64,000 bases of DNA. It comes from Oscillospiraceae bacterium NTUH-002-81. GTDB lineage: Bacteria > Bacillota > Clostridia > Lachnospirales > Lachnospiraceae. Below the pieces are notes generated by a model. It saw only the letters and a program-made list of their open reading frames with translations. It did not search any database and was not told where the DNA came from. Positions 52,394 to 60,791 of the stretch are shown one piece after another. The position numbers were made by a program, and so were the translations under genes. Each line of letters begins with the position of its first letter. Position 1 is the stretch's first letter. The stretch is from positions 589,001 through 653,000 of the forward strand of contig CP136052.1 of the NCBI GenBank assembly GCA_032620915.1, read 5' to 3'.

Positions 52394-53107
52394 ATGTACA
52401 GCTTTAAGAGCAGAGTGCGTTACAGTGAAGTGGGCAGTGACCAGAAGCTTTCTCTGGGTGGCCTGATCAATTATTTTCAGGATTGCAGTACATTTCATTC
52501 AGAAGATCTGGGATTGGGCATCGAATACATGGGGCCGAAGGGACAGGCGTGGATTCTTTCTTCCTGGCAGATCGTCATCAAACGGTTCCCGAAGCTCCTG
52601 GAGGAGATTGAGACAGGTACCTGGGCCTACGATTTCAAAGGTTTTTACGGCATGCGTAATTACGCCATGAAGGATGCGGCCGGGGAGATGATCGCCTGGG
52701 CCAATTCCCTGTGGATCTTCATGGATGTGAACACCGGACGGCCCATCCGCATCACGCCGGAGCAGCTGCAGGGCTATACCAAGGAGGAAAGGCTGCCCAT
52801 GGATTATGCCAGCCGGAAGCTGCCCATGCCGGAGGACATGACGCCCCAGGAGGGGATCGTCGTGCAGAAGCACCAGATCGACACAAATCAGCACGTAAAC
52901 AACGGCCAGTATGTGATCATGGCCATGGATTATCTGCCTGCGGATTATACGGTGGGGCAGATGCGGGCGGAATATAAGATTTCCGCCAGACTGGGGGATG
53001 TGATCATTCCTTATACTAAGGAGGAGAACGGGATCTACACCGTTGGCCTGTGCAACGAAGAGAAGAAGCCCTACGCGGTGGTGGAATTTTCCCCGCAGGA
53101 GGCATAG
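52394..53107 (+). CDS. Acyl-ACP thioesterase
   Basis: A 237-residue double hot-dog protein. GGAAGGAACAGG precedes the ATG. N-terminal hot-dog: RYSEVGSDQKLSLGGLINYF; C-terminal: VQKHQIDTNQHVNNGQYVIM with the Asn/His/Gln catalytic set. The central WQIVIKRFPKLLEEIETGTW is also typical. It cleaves acyl-ACP to free fatty acid and ACP, setting chain length of lipids. It is 16 bases upstream of the S1-domain gene, so the two form an operon. No other fatty acid synthesis gene is near. Confidence 0.9.
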   Translation: MYSFKSRVRYSEVGSDQKLSLGGLINYFQDCSTFHSEDLGLGIEYMGPKGQAWILSSWQIVIKRFPKLLEEIETGTWAYDFKGFYGMRNYAMKDAAGEMIAWANSLWIFMDVNTGRPIRITPEQLQGYTKEERLPMDYASRKLPMPEDMTPQEGIVVQKHQIDTNQHVNNGQYVIMAMDYLPADYTVGQMRAEYKISARLGDVIIPYTKEENGIYTVGLCNEEKKPYAVVEFSPQEA

Positions 53108-53122
53108 AAAGGACGGAAAGAC

Positions 53123-53959
53123 ATGTTAAAATTAGGAGAAGTACAGACACTGACAGTCATTAAAAAAGTAGAGTTCGGCATTTATCTGGGCCTGGAGGAC
53201 AACCCGGAGGAGCGGGTGCTGCTGCCGGGCAAGCAGGTGCCGGAGGGAACGAAGGTGGGCGATACGCTGGACGTGTTCCTTTACAAGGATTCCAGAGACC
53301 GGCTCATTGCCACCACCAGAGAACCCAAGGTGACGCTGGGCGGCCTGGCGGAGCTGACCGTTGCCGAGATCGGCAAGATCGGTGCATTCCTGGACTGGGG
53401 CCTGGAGAAGGATCTGTTCCTGCCCTTCCGGGAGCAGACGAGACGGGTGCGCAAGGGCGAGACATGCCTAGTGGCGCTCTACATCGACAAGAGTGAGCGG
53501 CTGTGTGCCACCATGAACGTGTATCCTTATCTGCGGACGGATTCGCCTTACAAGAAGGACGATCATGTAAAAGGCACTATCTATGAGACGAGCAAGGAGT
53601 TCGGTGTGTTCGTGGCTGTGGACAACTGCTACTCTGCCCTGATCCCCAGAAGGGAGTGCTTCGGCGAGCTGCCGGTGGGCAAAGAGGTGGAGGCCCGGGT
53701 CACAGAGGTGAAGGAAGACGGCAAGCTGAACTTAAGTATCCGGGAGAAAAGCTACTTACAGATGGACAAGGATGCAGAGCTGGTCATGCAGGTGATCAAC
53801 GAGTTCGAGGGTGTCCTGCCTTTTAATGACAAAGTATCCCCGGAGGTCATCGACCGGGAATTTGGTTTGAGCAAAAATGCCTTCAAGCGGGCGGTGGGAC
53901 GGCTTCTGAAGGAGAAGAAGATCGTCATCACCGAGAATCGAATTATGAAAGTGAAATGA
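53123..53959 (+). CDS. CvfB-like S1 RNA-binding protein
   Basis: A 278-residue protein. AGAAAGGACGG precedes the ATG. Its layout matches CvfB/YitL: an N-terminal S1-like domain (VIKKVEFGIYLGLEDN), a second S1 (IGKIGAFLDWGLEKDLFLPF), a third S1 (YETSKEFGVFVAVDNCYSAL), and a C-terminal winged helix (IDREFGLSKNAFKRAVGRLL). CvfB-type proteins bind RNA and affect virulence genes in staphylococci. It is coupled to the thioesterase gene. A 164-base gap separates it from ridA. Confidence 0.9.
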   Translation: MLKLGEVQTLTVIKKVEFGIYLGLEDNPEERVLLPGKQVPEGTKVGDTLDVFLYKDSRDRLIATTREPKVTLGGLAELTVAEIGKIGAFLDWGLEKDLFLPFREQTRRVRKGETCLVALYIDKSERLCATMNVYPYLRTDSPYKKDDHVKGTIYETSKEFGVFVAVDNCYSALIPRRECFGELPVGKEVEARVTEVKEDGKLNLSIREKSYLQMDKDAELVMQVINEFEGVLPFNDKVSPEVIDREFGLSKNAFKRAVGRLLKEKKIVITENRIMKVK

Positions 53960-54123
53960 GAACCGATTTCAGACAACGCAAATTTGTCCGGGATGGACAA
54001 TAATATCCGTGACGAAAGTGGTCTGCATCGGTTCACATACGGACAGGATGAGACGTGGCAGCAGCGAATACCAGATATCATAATAGAAGAATGGTTACAG
54101 AATGTGAAAGGAGAATCATCGTT

Positions 54124-54501
54124 ATGACAAAAAAAGCAATCAGCACAGACAAGGCACCGGCAGCCATCGGCCCCTATTCCCAGGCCATTGAGATCGGCAA
54201 TCTGATCTTCACCTCCGGCGTGATCCCGGTGGTTCCGGCCACAGGGGAGATCCCTTCCGGTGTGGAGGCACAGGCAGAGCAGGCATTTGCCAACCTGACA
54301 GAGCTTCTGAAGGCAGCAGGCACTTCCACAGAGAAAACCGTGAAAACCACCGTATTTATCAAGAACATGGACGACTTTGGAAAGATCAATGAGATCTATG
54401 CCAGATACTTCCAGGGCGTTTTCCCGGCAAGATCCTGTGTAGAAGTGGCAAGATTGCCCAAAGATGTGCTCATCGAAATCGAAGCCATTGCGGAAAAATA
54501 G
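54124..54501 (+). CDS. ridA: RidA family enamine/imine deaminase
   Basis: A 125-residue protein. AAAGGAG lies about 10 bases before the ATG. The conserved core reads DKAPAAIGPYSQAIEIGNLI, FTSGVIPV, the DDFGKINEIYARYF helix, and the catalytic Arg in FPARSCVEVARLPKD. RidA hydrolyses reactive 2-aminoacrylate/enamine intermediates made by PLP dehydratases. The window encodes such PLP enzymes (36 kb dehydratase and the PLP lyases), which gives it a likely role. A terminator follows. Confidence 0.94.
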   Translation: MTKKAISTDKAPAAIGPYSQAIEIGNLIFTSGVIPVVPATGEIPSGVEAQAEQAFANLTELLKAAGTSTEKTVKTTVFIKNMDDFGKINEIYARYFQGVFPARSCVEVARLPKDVLIEIEAIAEK

Positions 54502-54513
54502 AAAAGAATCCCC

Positions 54514-54543
54514 AAAAGCCCCGTTTTTTCGGGGCTTTTCTGC
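54514..54543 (+). terminator. Intrinsic terminator after ridA
   Basis: AAAAGCCCCG (54514-54523) pairs perfectly with CGGGGCTTTT (54530-54539) around T6. Confidence 0.9.
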
Positions 54544-54580
54544 TGTTTTTCACAAACTTCAAAAAAACATCAAAAATCGT

Positions 54581-54608
54581 TTGATTTTTAACAGTTCCAT
54601 GCTATAAT
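54581..54608 (+). promoter_or_regulatory. Promoter of the small hypothetical gene
   Basis: TTGATT (54581-54586) and perfect TATAAT (54603-54608) are 16 bases apart. Confidence 0.65.
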
Positions 54609-54664
54609 CAAGGCGAAAAGCAAGAAATGAGAAGAGTACAGAAGATTATGAGGAGGAATTGGGT

Positions 54665-54904
54665 ATGAAGATTCAGAACATTACAAACGTAGACGGATTT
54701 TTTAAAGTAATTGACAGCTGCAAGGGCAAAGTAGAGCTGATCACCAGTGAGGGCGATGTATTAAACCTGAAATCCAAATTATGCCAGTATGTTTCCCTGG
54801 CAAATATTTTTTCCAATCAGGCGTACATTCCGGAGCTGGAGCTGAAAGCTTATGATGAGGGCGACGTAGAGAAGCTGATCGACTTCATGATGAGCGGTAA
54901 CTAA
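54665..54904 (+). CDS. Small conserved-type protein of unknown function
   Basis: A 79-residue cytoplasmic protein. AGGAGG (54651-54656) is eight bases before the ATG. It reads MKIQNITNVDGFFKVIDSCK, then GKVELITSEGDVLNLKSKLC, and ends in a helical region with DVEKLIDFMMSG. The composition is acidic with one Cys and no transmembrane segment. The layout resembles small proteins that precede dnaE in other Lachnospiraceae, but no function can be assigned. It has its own promoter and a terminator after it, so it is an independent gene rather than part of dnaE. Confidence 0.75.
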   Translation: MKIQNITNVDGFFKVIDSCKGKVELITSEGDVLNLKSKLCQYVSLANIFSNQAYIPELELKAYDEGDVEKLIDFMMSGN

Positions 54905-54935
54905 TCGTTTGACAGAAATAGAAATGAGATGAGAG

Positions 54936-54980
54936 AAGTCTCCGCTGGCAGAGAATGCCGGACGGGGACTTTTCTTTTTG
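54936..54980 (+). terminator. Terminator before dnaE
   Basis: AAGTCTCCG (54936-54944) pairs with CGGGGACTT (54963-54971); an inner CTGGCA/TGCCGG continues the stem. TTTTCTTTTT follows. Confidence 0.8.
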
Positions 54981-55052
54981 CATCAGACCTTTTTTCACAT
55001 ACAAAAAGATGTTATACTATAAAATACGACAGAAAAAACAGGGAGGATCGCC

Positions 55053-58000
55053 ATGGAATTTACACATCTGCATGTCCACACGGAGTACAGCCTGCTGGAC
55101 GGTTCGAATAAGATCAAAGAGTGCATTCAGCGGGTAAAGGAGCTGGGCATGGACAGCTGTGCCATCACCGACCATGGCGTCATGTTCGGCGTCATTGATT
55201 TTTACCGGGCGGCCAGGGAGGCGGGCATCAATCCGATCCTGGGCTGTGAGGTGTATGTGGCGCCCAATTCCCGGTTTGACCGTGAGGTTGGCGGCGGTGA
55301 GGACCGGTATTATCATCTGGTGCTGCTGGCGGAGAACAACACAGGCTATGCCAACCTGATGAAAATTGTGTCCAAGGGCTTCGTGGAGGGCTATTATTAC
55401 CGTCCGAGGGTGGACAAGGAGCTTTTGAAAAAATACCACGAGGGTATCATCGCTTTGAGCGCCTGCCTGGCCGGAGAGGTGCCCCGTTACATTCAGAAAA
55501 ATTTATACGATGAGGCGAAGAAGCGGGCGCTGGAGTACCGGGATATTTTCGGGGAAAACAATTACTTCCTGGAGCTGCAGGATCACGGCATTCCCCAGCA
55601 GCAGACGGTGAACCAGCAGCTGCTGCGCATGAGCCAGGAGACGGGCATTCCGCTGGTGGTGACCAACGATGTGCACTACACCTACGAGGAGGATGCGGTG
55701 CCCCACGACATTCTGCTCTGCCTGCAGACGGGCAAGAAGCTGGCGGACGAGGACCGGATGCGCTACGAGGGCGGTCAGTATTACCTGAAATCCCCGGAGG
55801 AGATGGAGCGGCTGTTCCCCTATGCCAAAGAGGCCATTGCCAATACTCATAAGATTGCAGAGCGCTGTCATGTGGAGATCGAGTTCGGCGTGACGAAGTT
55901 GCCCCGGTACGACGTGCCCGACGGGTATACGTCCTGGGAATACCTGAATAAACTGTGTGATGAGGGATTTGCAAGGCGTTACCCGGACGACGACGGAACC
56001 TTGCGCAAACAGCTGGACTACGAGTTGTCCATCATCCAGAAAATGGGTTACGTGGATTATTTCCTGATTGTATGGGATTTCATCAATTATGCCAGAAGCC
56101 AGGACATCATGGTGGGCCCAGGCCGTGGATCGGCGGCAGGCAGCATCGTTTCCTATGCCCTGGGCATCACGAACATTGATCCGGTGCGGTATCAGCTGCT
56201 GTTTGAGCGTTTCCTGAATCCGGAGCGGGTGTCCATGCCAGATATTGACGTGGATTTCTGCTTCGAACGGCGGCAGGAGGTCATCGACTATGTGGTGCGC
56301 AAATACGGCAAAGACCGGGTGGTGCAGATCGTCACCTTCGGTACGCTGGCGGCCAAGGGTGTCATCCGGGACGTGGGCCGAGTCATGGATCTGCCCTATT
56401 CCTTCGTGGATTCCATTGCAAAAATGGTGCCCAACGAGCTGAACATCACCATAGACAAGGCGCTGGTGGAAAATCCCGAGCTGCGCAAGATATACCAGAC
56501 TGACGAGCGGGTGAAGAACCTCATCGACATGTCCAAGCGGCTGGAGGGGCTGCCCCGGCACACGTCCATGCATGCGGCGGGCGTGGTCATCAGCCAGAAG
56601 GAAGTGGACGATTACGTGCCCCTGTCCCGGGCATCCGACGGTTCCATCACCACCCAGTTTACCATGACGACGCTGGAAGAACTGGGCCTTTTGAAAATGG
56701 ATTTCCTGGGCCTTCGCACCCTGACGGTGATCCAGAACGCGGTGCGCATGGCGGAGAAAAGCAGTGGAAAACACATCGACATCGATCACATTGATTTTGA
56801 CGATAAAGCGGTACTGGATTCCCTGGGCACCGGCAAGACCGACGGCGTGTTCCAGCTGGAAAGTACGGGCATGAAAAACTTCATGAAGGAGTTGAAGCCC
56901 CAGAGCCTGGAGGACATCATCGCCGGCATTTCCCTGTACCGTCCGGGCCCCATGGATTTCATCCCCCAGTACATCCGGGGCAAAAATCATCCCGAGACGA
57001 TCACCTACGACTGCCCGGAGCTGGAATCCATCCTGAAACCCACCTACGGCTGTATCGTTTACCAGGAGCAGGTCATGCAGATCGTGCAGAAGCTGGCCGG
57101 GTATACGCTGGGCCGAAGCGATCTGGTGCGCCGTGCCATGTCCAAGAAAAAAGCGGCTGTCATGGAAAAGGAGCGCCGCAATTTCGTGTACGGCAACCCG
57201 GAGGAGGGGGTGCCCGGCTGTATCGCCCGAGGCATTTCCGAGCAGGTGGCCAACAAGATTTACGACGAAATGATCGATTTCGCAAAATATGCCTTCAACA
57301 AATCCCATGCGGCGGCCTATGCGGTGGTATCTTATCAGACAGCCTGGTTAAAATACTACTATCCGGTGGAATTTATGGCGGCGCTCATGACGTCGGTCAT
57401 TGATAACCCGGGAAAAGTTTCCGAATATATTCTGACCTGCCGGCAGATGGGTATTCAGATCCTGCCCCCGGACATCAACGAGGGCGAGGGCGGTTTTTCC
57501 GTTTCCGGGCAGAACATCCGCTACGGTCTGACGGCCATCAAGAGCATCGGCCGCCCGGTCATTGCAGCGCTGGTAAAGGAACGCCAGGAAAACGGTCCCT
57601 ACAAGGATCTGAAGGATTTCATCAGCCGTCTGACCAGCAAGGAGGTCAACAAGCGTACCATCGAAAACTTCATCAAAGCCGGCGCCCTGGACAACATGGG
57701 CGGTACAAGACGGCAGCTGATGATGGTGTACGTGCAGATCATGGATCAGGTCAATCAGGAGAAAAAATATTCCATGACCGGCCAGATGAGCCTGTTTGAT
57801 TTTGTGGGGGAAGAGGAGAAAAAGGATTTCGACATTCCCATGCCCAACGTGGGCGAGTATGATAAGGAAACGATGCTTGCTTTTGAAAAAGAAGTGCTGG
57901 GCATTTATGTCAGCGGCCATCCGCTGGAAAAATATGAGGAGCGCTGGAGAAAGAGCATCACGGCGGTGACGGCGGATTTCCAGTGGGACGACGAGGTACA

Positions 58001-58535
58001 TGCGGCCAAGGTACACGACGGCGCCCGGGCGGTCATTGGCGGCATGCTCGCGGAAAAAACGATCAAATATACGAAAAACAACCAGGTGATGGCATTTCTC
58101 ACCATCGAGGATCTGGTGGGAACGGTGGAGGTCATCGTTTTTCCCCGGGATTATGAGAAAAACGCCCCGCTGCTCACGGAGGATGCCAAGATTTTTGTGG
58201 TGGGACGGGTGTCCGGCGAGGAGGAGAAGGCCAGCAAGCTCATCTGCGAGAAAATCGTGCCCTTTGACGAGGCCAGAAAAGAGCTTTGGATCAAGTTCCC
58301 GGATCCGGCAGCCTATCAGGAAAAGGCAGCTGAACTGATGCCCATTCTGCGCCAGTCCGACGGGCAGGACAGTGTGGTGATTTACGTGGAGAATCCAAAA
58401 GCCATGAAGCGTCTGCCGCCTTCTGACAGCGTGTCTGCGGATGATGGGCTCATCGAACAGCTGGTGTCAATTTTTGGCAGAGAGAATGTGAAACTTGTGG
58501 AGAAAGGCATTGAAAATACAGGGCGGATGCTTTAA
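55053..58535 (+). CDS. dnaE: DNA polymerase III alpha subunit (DnaE)
   Basis: A 1160-residue replicative polymerase of the DnaE type. AGGGAGGATCGCC precedes the ATG. The PHP domain starts THLHVHTEYSLLDGSNKI; a palm segment reads VGPGRGSAAGSIVSYALGI and the catalytic PDIDVDFCFERR. Tau-binding and helix-hairpin-helix regions follow, with a C-terminal OB-fold around VIGGMLAEKTIKYTKNNQVM. The frame is uninterrupted. It is distinct from PolC, which Firmicutes also carry; it may do lagging-strand or repair synthesis. Confidence 0.97.
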   Translation: MEFTHLHVHTEYSLLDGSNKIKECIQRVKELGMDSCAITDHGVMFGVIDFYRAAREAGINPILGCEVYVAPNSRFDREVGGGEDRYYHLVLLAENNTGYANLMKIVSKGFVEGYYYRPRVDKELLKKYHEGIIALSACLAGEVPRYIQKNLYDEAKKRALEYRDIFGENNYFLELQDHGIPQQQTVNQQLLRMSQETGIPLVVTNDVHYTYEEDAVPHDILLCLQTGKKLADEDRMRYEGGQYYLKSPEEMERLFPYAKEAIANTHKIAERCHVEIEFGVTKLPRYDVPDGYTSWEYLNKLCDEGFARRYPDDDGTLRKQLDYELSIIQKMGYVDYFLIVWDFINYARSQDIMVGPGRGSAAGSIVSYALGITNIDPVRYQLLFERFLNPERVSMPDIDVDFCFERRQEVIDYVVRKYGKDRVVQIVTFGTLAAKGVIRDVGRVMDLPYSFVDSIAKMVPNELNITIDKALVENPELRKIYQTDERVKNLIDMSKRLEGLPRHTSMHAAGVVISQKEVDDYVPLSRASDGSITTQFTMTTLEELGLLKMDFLGLRTLTVIQNAVRMAEKSSGKHIDIDHIDFDDKAVLDSLGTGKTDGVFQLESTGMKNFMKELKPQSLEDIIAGISLYRPGPMDFIPQYIRGKNHPETITYDCPELESILKPTYGCIVYQEQVMQIVQKLAGYTLGRSDLVRRAMSKKKAAVMEKERRNFVYGNPEEGVPGCIARGISEQVANKIYDEMIDFAKYAFNKSHAAAYAVVSYQTAWLKYYYPVEFMAALMTSVIDNPGKVSEYILTCRQMGIQILPPDINEGEGGFSVSGQNIRYGLTAIKSIGRPVIAALVKERQENGPYKDLKDFISRLTSKEVNKRTIENFIKAGALDNMGGTRRQLMMVYVQIMDQVNQEKKYSMTGQMSLFDFVGEEEKKDFDIPMPNVGEYDKETMLAFEKEVLGIYVSGHPLEKYEERWRKSITAVTADFQWDDEVHAAKVHDGARAVIGGMLAEKTIKYTKNNQVMAFLTIEDLVGTVEVIVFPRDYEKNAPLLTEDAKIFVVGRVSGEEEKASKLICEKIVPFDEARKELWIKFPDPAAYQEKAAELMPILRQSDGQDSVVIYVENPKAMKRLPPSDSVSADDGLIEQLVSIFGRENVKLVEKGIENTGRML

Positions 58536-58591
58536 AATAAGATGGGATTAGGAGTATTGGGTACAGATAAACAGGGACAGGAGGAAGAGTT

Positions 58592-59566
58592 ATGGCAAAG
58601 GAAATCCATACAATAGGTGTCCTGACCAGCGGCGGAGATGCGCCGGGGATGAATGCTGCCATTCGGGCAGTGGTTCGCCGGGCGATTATCAGTGGCCGGA
58701 AGGTGAAAGGCATTAAGAAGGGCTATAATGGTCTTCTCAATGAGGAGATTGTGGATATGGATGTGACATCGGTTTCCGATATCATCCAGCGGGGCGGAAC
58801 CGTTCTTTATACCGCAAGATGTAAGGAATTTGTTACCCCGGAGGGGCAGAAGGAAGGCGCAGAGATCTGCAGGAAGCACGGTATCGACGGGCTTATCGTT
58901 ATCGGCGGAGACGGATCTTTCAGGGGCGCACAGAAGCTGGCCGCTCTGGGCATCAATACGGTGGGCATTCCGGGAACCATTGACCTGGACATCGCCTGCA
59001 CCGATTATACCATTGGATTTGACACGGCAGTGAATACGGCCATGGAGGCCATTGACAAGGTGCGCGACACCTCCACCTCCCATGAGCGGTGCAGCATCAT
59101 CGAGGTTATGGGAAGAAATGCCGGATATCTGGCGCTCTGGTGCGGCATTGCCAACGGCGCGGAGGATATTCTCCTTCCCGAGCGATACGATTACGATGAG
59201 CAGAAGCTCATTGACAATATCATCAACAACCGGAAAAAAGGCAAGAAGCATCATATCATCGTCAACGCAGAGGGTATCGGCCACTCCGCCAGTATGGCGA
59301 AACGCATCGAGGCAGCCACAGGTGTGGAGACGAGAGCAACGATCCTGGGCCACATGCAGCGCGGCGGCAGCCCCACCTGCAGAGACCGGGTATACGCATC
59401 CATGATGGGCGCTTATGCGGTGGATCTTTTGTGTGAAGGCAAGAGTAACCGCGTGGTGGCATACAAGAACGGTGCATTTGTGGATTATGATATTGATGAG
59501 GCGCTGGCCATGAAGAAGGACATCTCGGCTTACGAGTTCGAGGTCAGCAGAACCCTGTCGGTGTAA
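58592..59566 (+). CDS. pfkA: ATP-dependent 6-phosphofructokinase
   Basis: A 324-residue PfkA. GACAGGAGGAAGAG precedes the ATG. The ATP-binding motif VLTSGGDAPGMNAAIRAVVR, GGDGSFRGA, the catalytic GTIDLDIACTDYTIGFDTA (D replaced by L at the middle of the usual GTIDND) and HMQRGGSPT are present. It phosphorylates fructose-6-phosphate in glycolysis. The structured repeat copy B begins at its stop codon. No pyruvate kinase follows, which is the usual partner gene, so it is monocistronic here. Confidence 0.95.
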   Translation: MAKEIHTIGVLTSGGDAPGMNAAIRAVVRRAIISGRKVKGIKKGYNGLLNEEIVDMDVTSVSDIIQRGGTVLYTARCKEFVTPEGQKEGAEICRKHGIDGLIVIGGDGSFRGAQKLAALGINTVGIPGTIDLDIACTDYTIGFDTAVNTAMEAIDKVRDTSTSHERCSIIEVMGRNAGYLALWCGIANGAEDILLPERYDYDEQKLIDNIINNRKKGKKHHIIVNAEGIGHSASMAKRIEAATGVETRATILGHMQRGGSPTCRDRVYASMMGAYAVDLLCEGKSNRVVAYKNGAFVDYDIDEALAMKKDISAYEFEVSRTLSV

Positions 59567-59606
59567 GATTACGGGAGTGCGCAGCACGGAGCAATTCGGG
59601 TAATCT
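59566..59606 (+). repeat. Structured intergenic repeat, copy B
   Basis: AGATTAC (59566-59572) pairs with GTAATCT (59600-59606). The enclosed core GGGAGTGCGCAGCACGGAGC matches copy A at 10919 closely (27 of 28 aligned bases in the conserved stretch apart from two changes). An inner GTGC/GCAC hairpin lies in the core. Confidence 0.55.
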
Positions 59607-59635
59607 GTATATGTAGATAAATAATAGGAAGCGTA

Positions 59636-59677
59636 AAGGGCAGTTTCATGGGCGAGAGACGGGAACTGCCCCTTTTG
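59636..59677 (+). terminator. Terminator after pfkA
   Basis: GGGCAGTTTC (59638-59647) pairs with 59662-59671 with one G-U pair; CTTTT follows. Confidence 0.8.
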
Positions 59678-59782
59678 CTGAAAATAAGATCGATCATTGA
59701 CGGCAGAGCGGAAAATGGTGTTTGTTGTAAAACACGATGACCAGCTGTGAAACGTGATAAAGAGAGAGAATAGGAAATGACG

Positions 59783-60583
59783 ATGATAACGAGTACATCC
59801 AACAGTCAGGTAAAAGAAATTATTCAGATCAATACGAAGGGAAAAGCGAGACGGGAGAGCGGCCTGTTTGTGACGGAGGGCATCCGCATGTTTCGGGAGG
59901 CCCCGGCGGACCGGATCGAGAAAATTTATGCCTCCGAAAGCTTTTCTCAGAATGAGGCACACGCTCGGGTATTGGAAGAAAAACTGGCCCAGTGTGGAAA
60001 AGACCGGCTGGAGCTGGTGTCAGACCGGGTGTTTGCTGCTTTGTCGGATACCAAGACGCCCCAGGGTGTCCTCTGTCTTGTGCGGCAGTACCGCTACGGA
60101 CTGGACGATCTTTTACAGAAACCATCTCCCTGCGTCATGGTGCTGGAAAATCTGCAGGATCCCGGCAATCTGGGCACCATTCTGCGGGCGGGCGAGGGCG
60201 CCGGGATCTCCGGTGTGCTCATGAACCGGGGCTGTGTGGACATCTACAATCCCAAGACTATCCGCTCCACCATGGGTTCCGTGTACCGTGTGCCTTTTTG
60301 TTATACCGAAGATCTGGCAGCGGGGATCGCAAAGCTGAAAAAAGCCGGGATCCCGGTATTTGCGGCCCATTTGCAGGGCAGCTGTGCCTATGATGAGCCG
60401 GATTATCACAGAGGCTGTGCTTTTCTCATCGGAAACGAGGGAAACGGCCTGACGGAGGAGACGGCGGCGCTGGCTGATCAGTACATTCGCATTCCCATGG
60501 AGGGCCAGGTGGAATCCCTCAATGCGGGTGTGGCGTCCGCGTTGCTCATGTACGAGGCATTCCGACAGAGAAGACAGGGGTAG
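59783..60583 (+). CDS. SpoU/TrmH-family rRNA or tRNA 2'-O-methyltransferase
   Basis: A 266-residue SPOUT methylase. The start at 59783 (MITSTSNSQVKEIIQ) is favoured by the AGGAAAT site and by the usual N-terminus; ATG 59777 is an alternative. An N-terminal L30e-like substrate-binding part is followed by the SPOUT core: VLENLQDPGNLGTILRAGEG, MNRGCVDIYNPKTIRSTMGS, IGNEGNGLTEE and PMEGQVESLNAGVASALLMYE. The SAM-binding knot motifs are intact. The exact nucleotide target is not determinable. Confidence 0.92.
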   Translation: MITSTSNSQVKEIIQINTKGKARRESGLFVTEGIRMFREAPADRIEKIYASESFSQNEAHARVLEEKLAQCGKDRLELVSDRVFAALSDTKTPQGVLCLVRQYRYGLDDLLQKPSPCVMVLENLQDPGNLGTILRAGEGAGISGVLMNRGCVDIYNPKTIRSTMGSVYRVPFCYTEDLAAGIAKLKKAGIPVFAAHLQGSCAYDEPDYHRGCAFLIGNEGNGLTEETAALADQYIRIPMEGQVESLNAGVASALLMYEAFRQRRQG

Positions 60584-60712
60584 CAGGTATTATCACGTTC
60601 GATTTTCTGACCACTTTTGGATGCTTGAATAAGGTTGTTTGTGACAGAGCTGCCGGTGTTCATTTTTGCTGCGACCAGGTTGGCAATCGTGTTCGGAAGA
60701 AACGAGCAGAGT

Positions 60713-60736
60713 TTTGTAAAGAAAAAACTTTACAAA
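60713..60736. repeat. Perfect palindrome upstream of the cell-wall hydrolase promoter
   Basis: TTTGTAAAG (60713-60721) is the exact inverse of CTTTACAAA (60728-60736) around six A. TATAAT at 60755-60760 is 18 bases downstream, so the palindrome covers the -35 region. It is a candidate operator. Confidence 0.6.
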
Positions 60737-60791
60737 TGATAGGAGAACTGCTAGTATAATTATTACAAATATATTACGACCGGGTGTGTTT

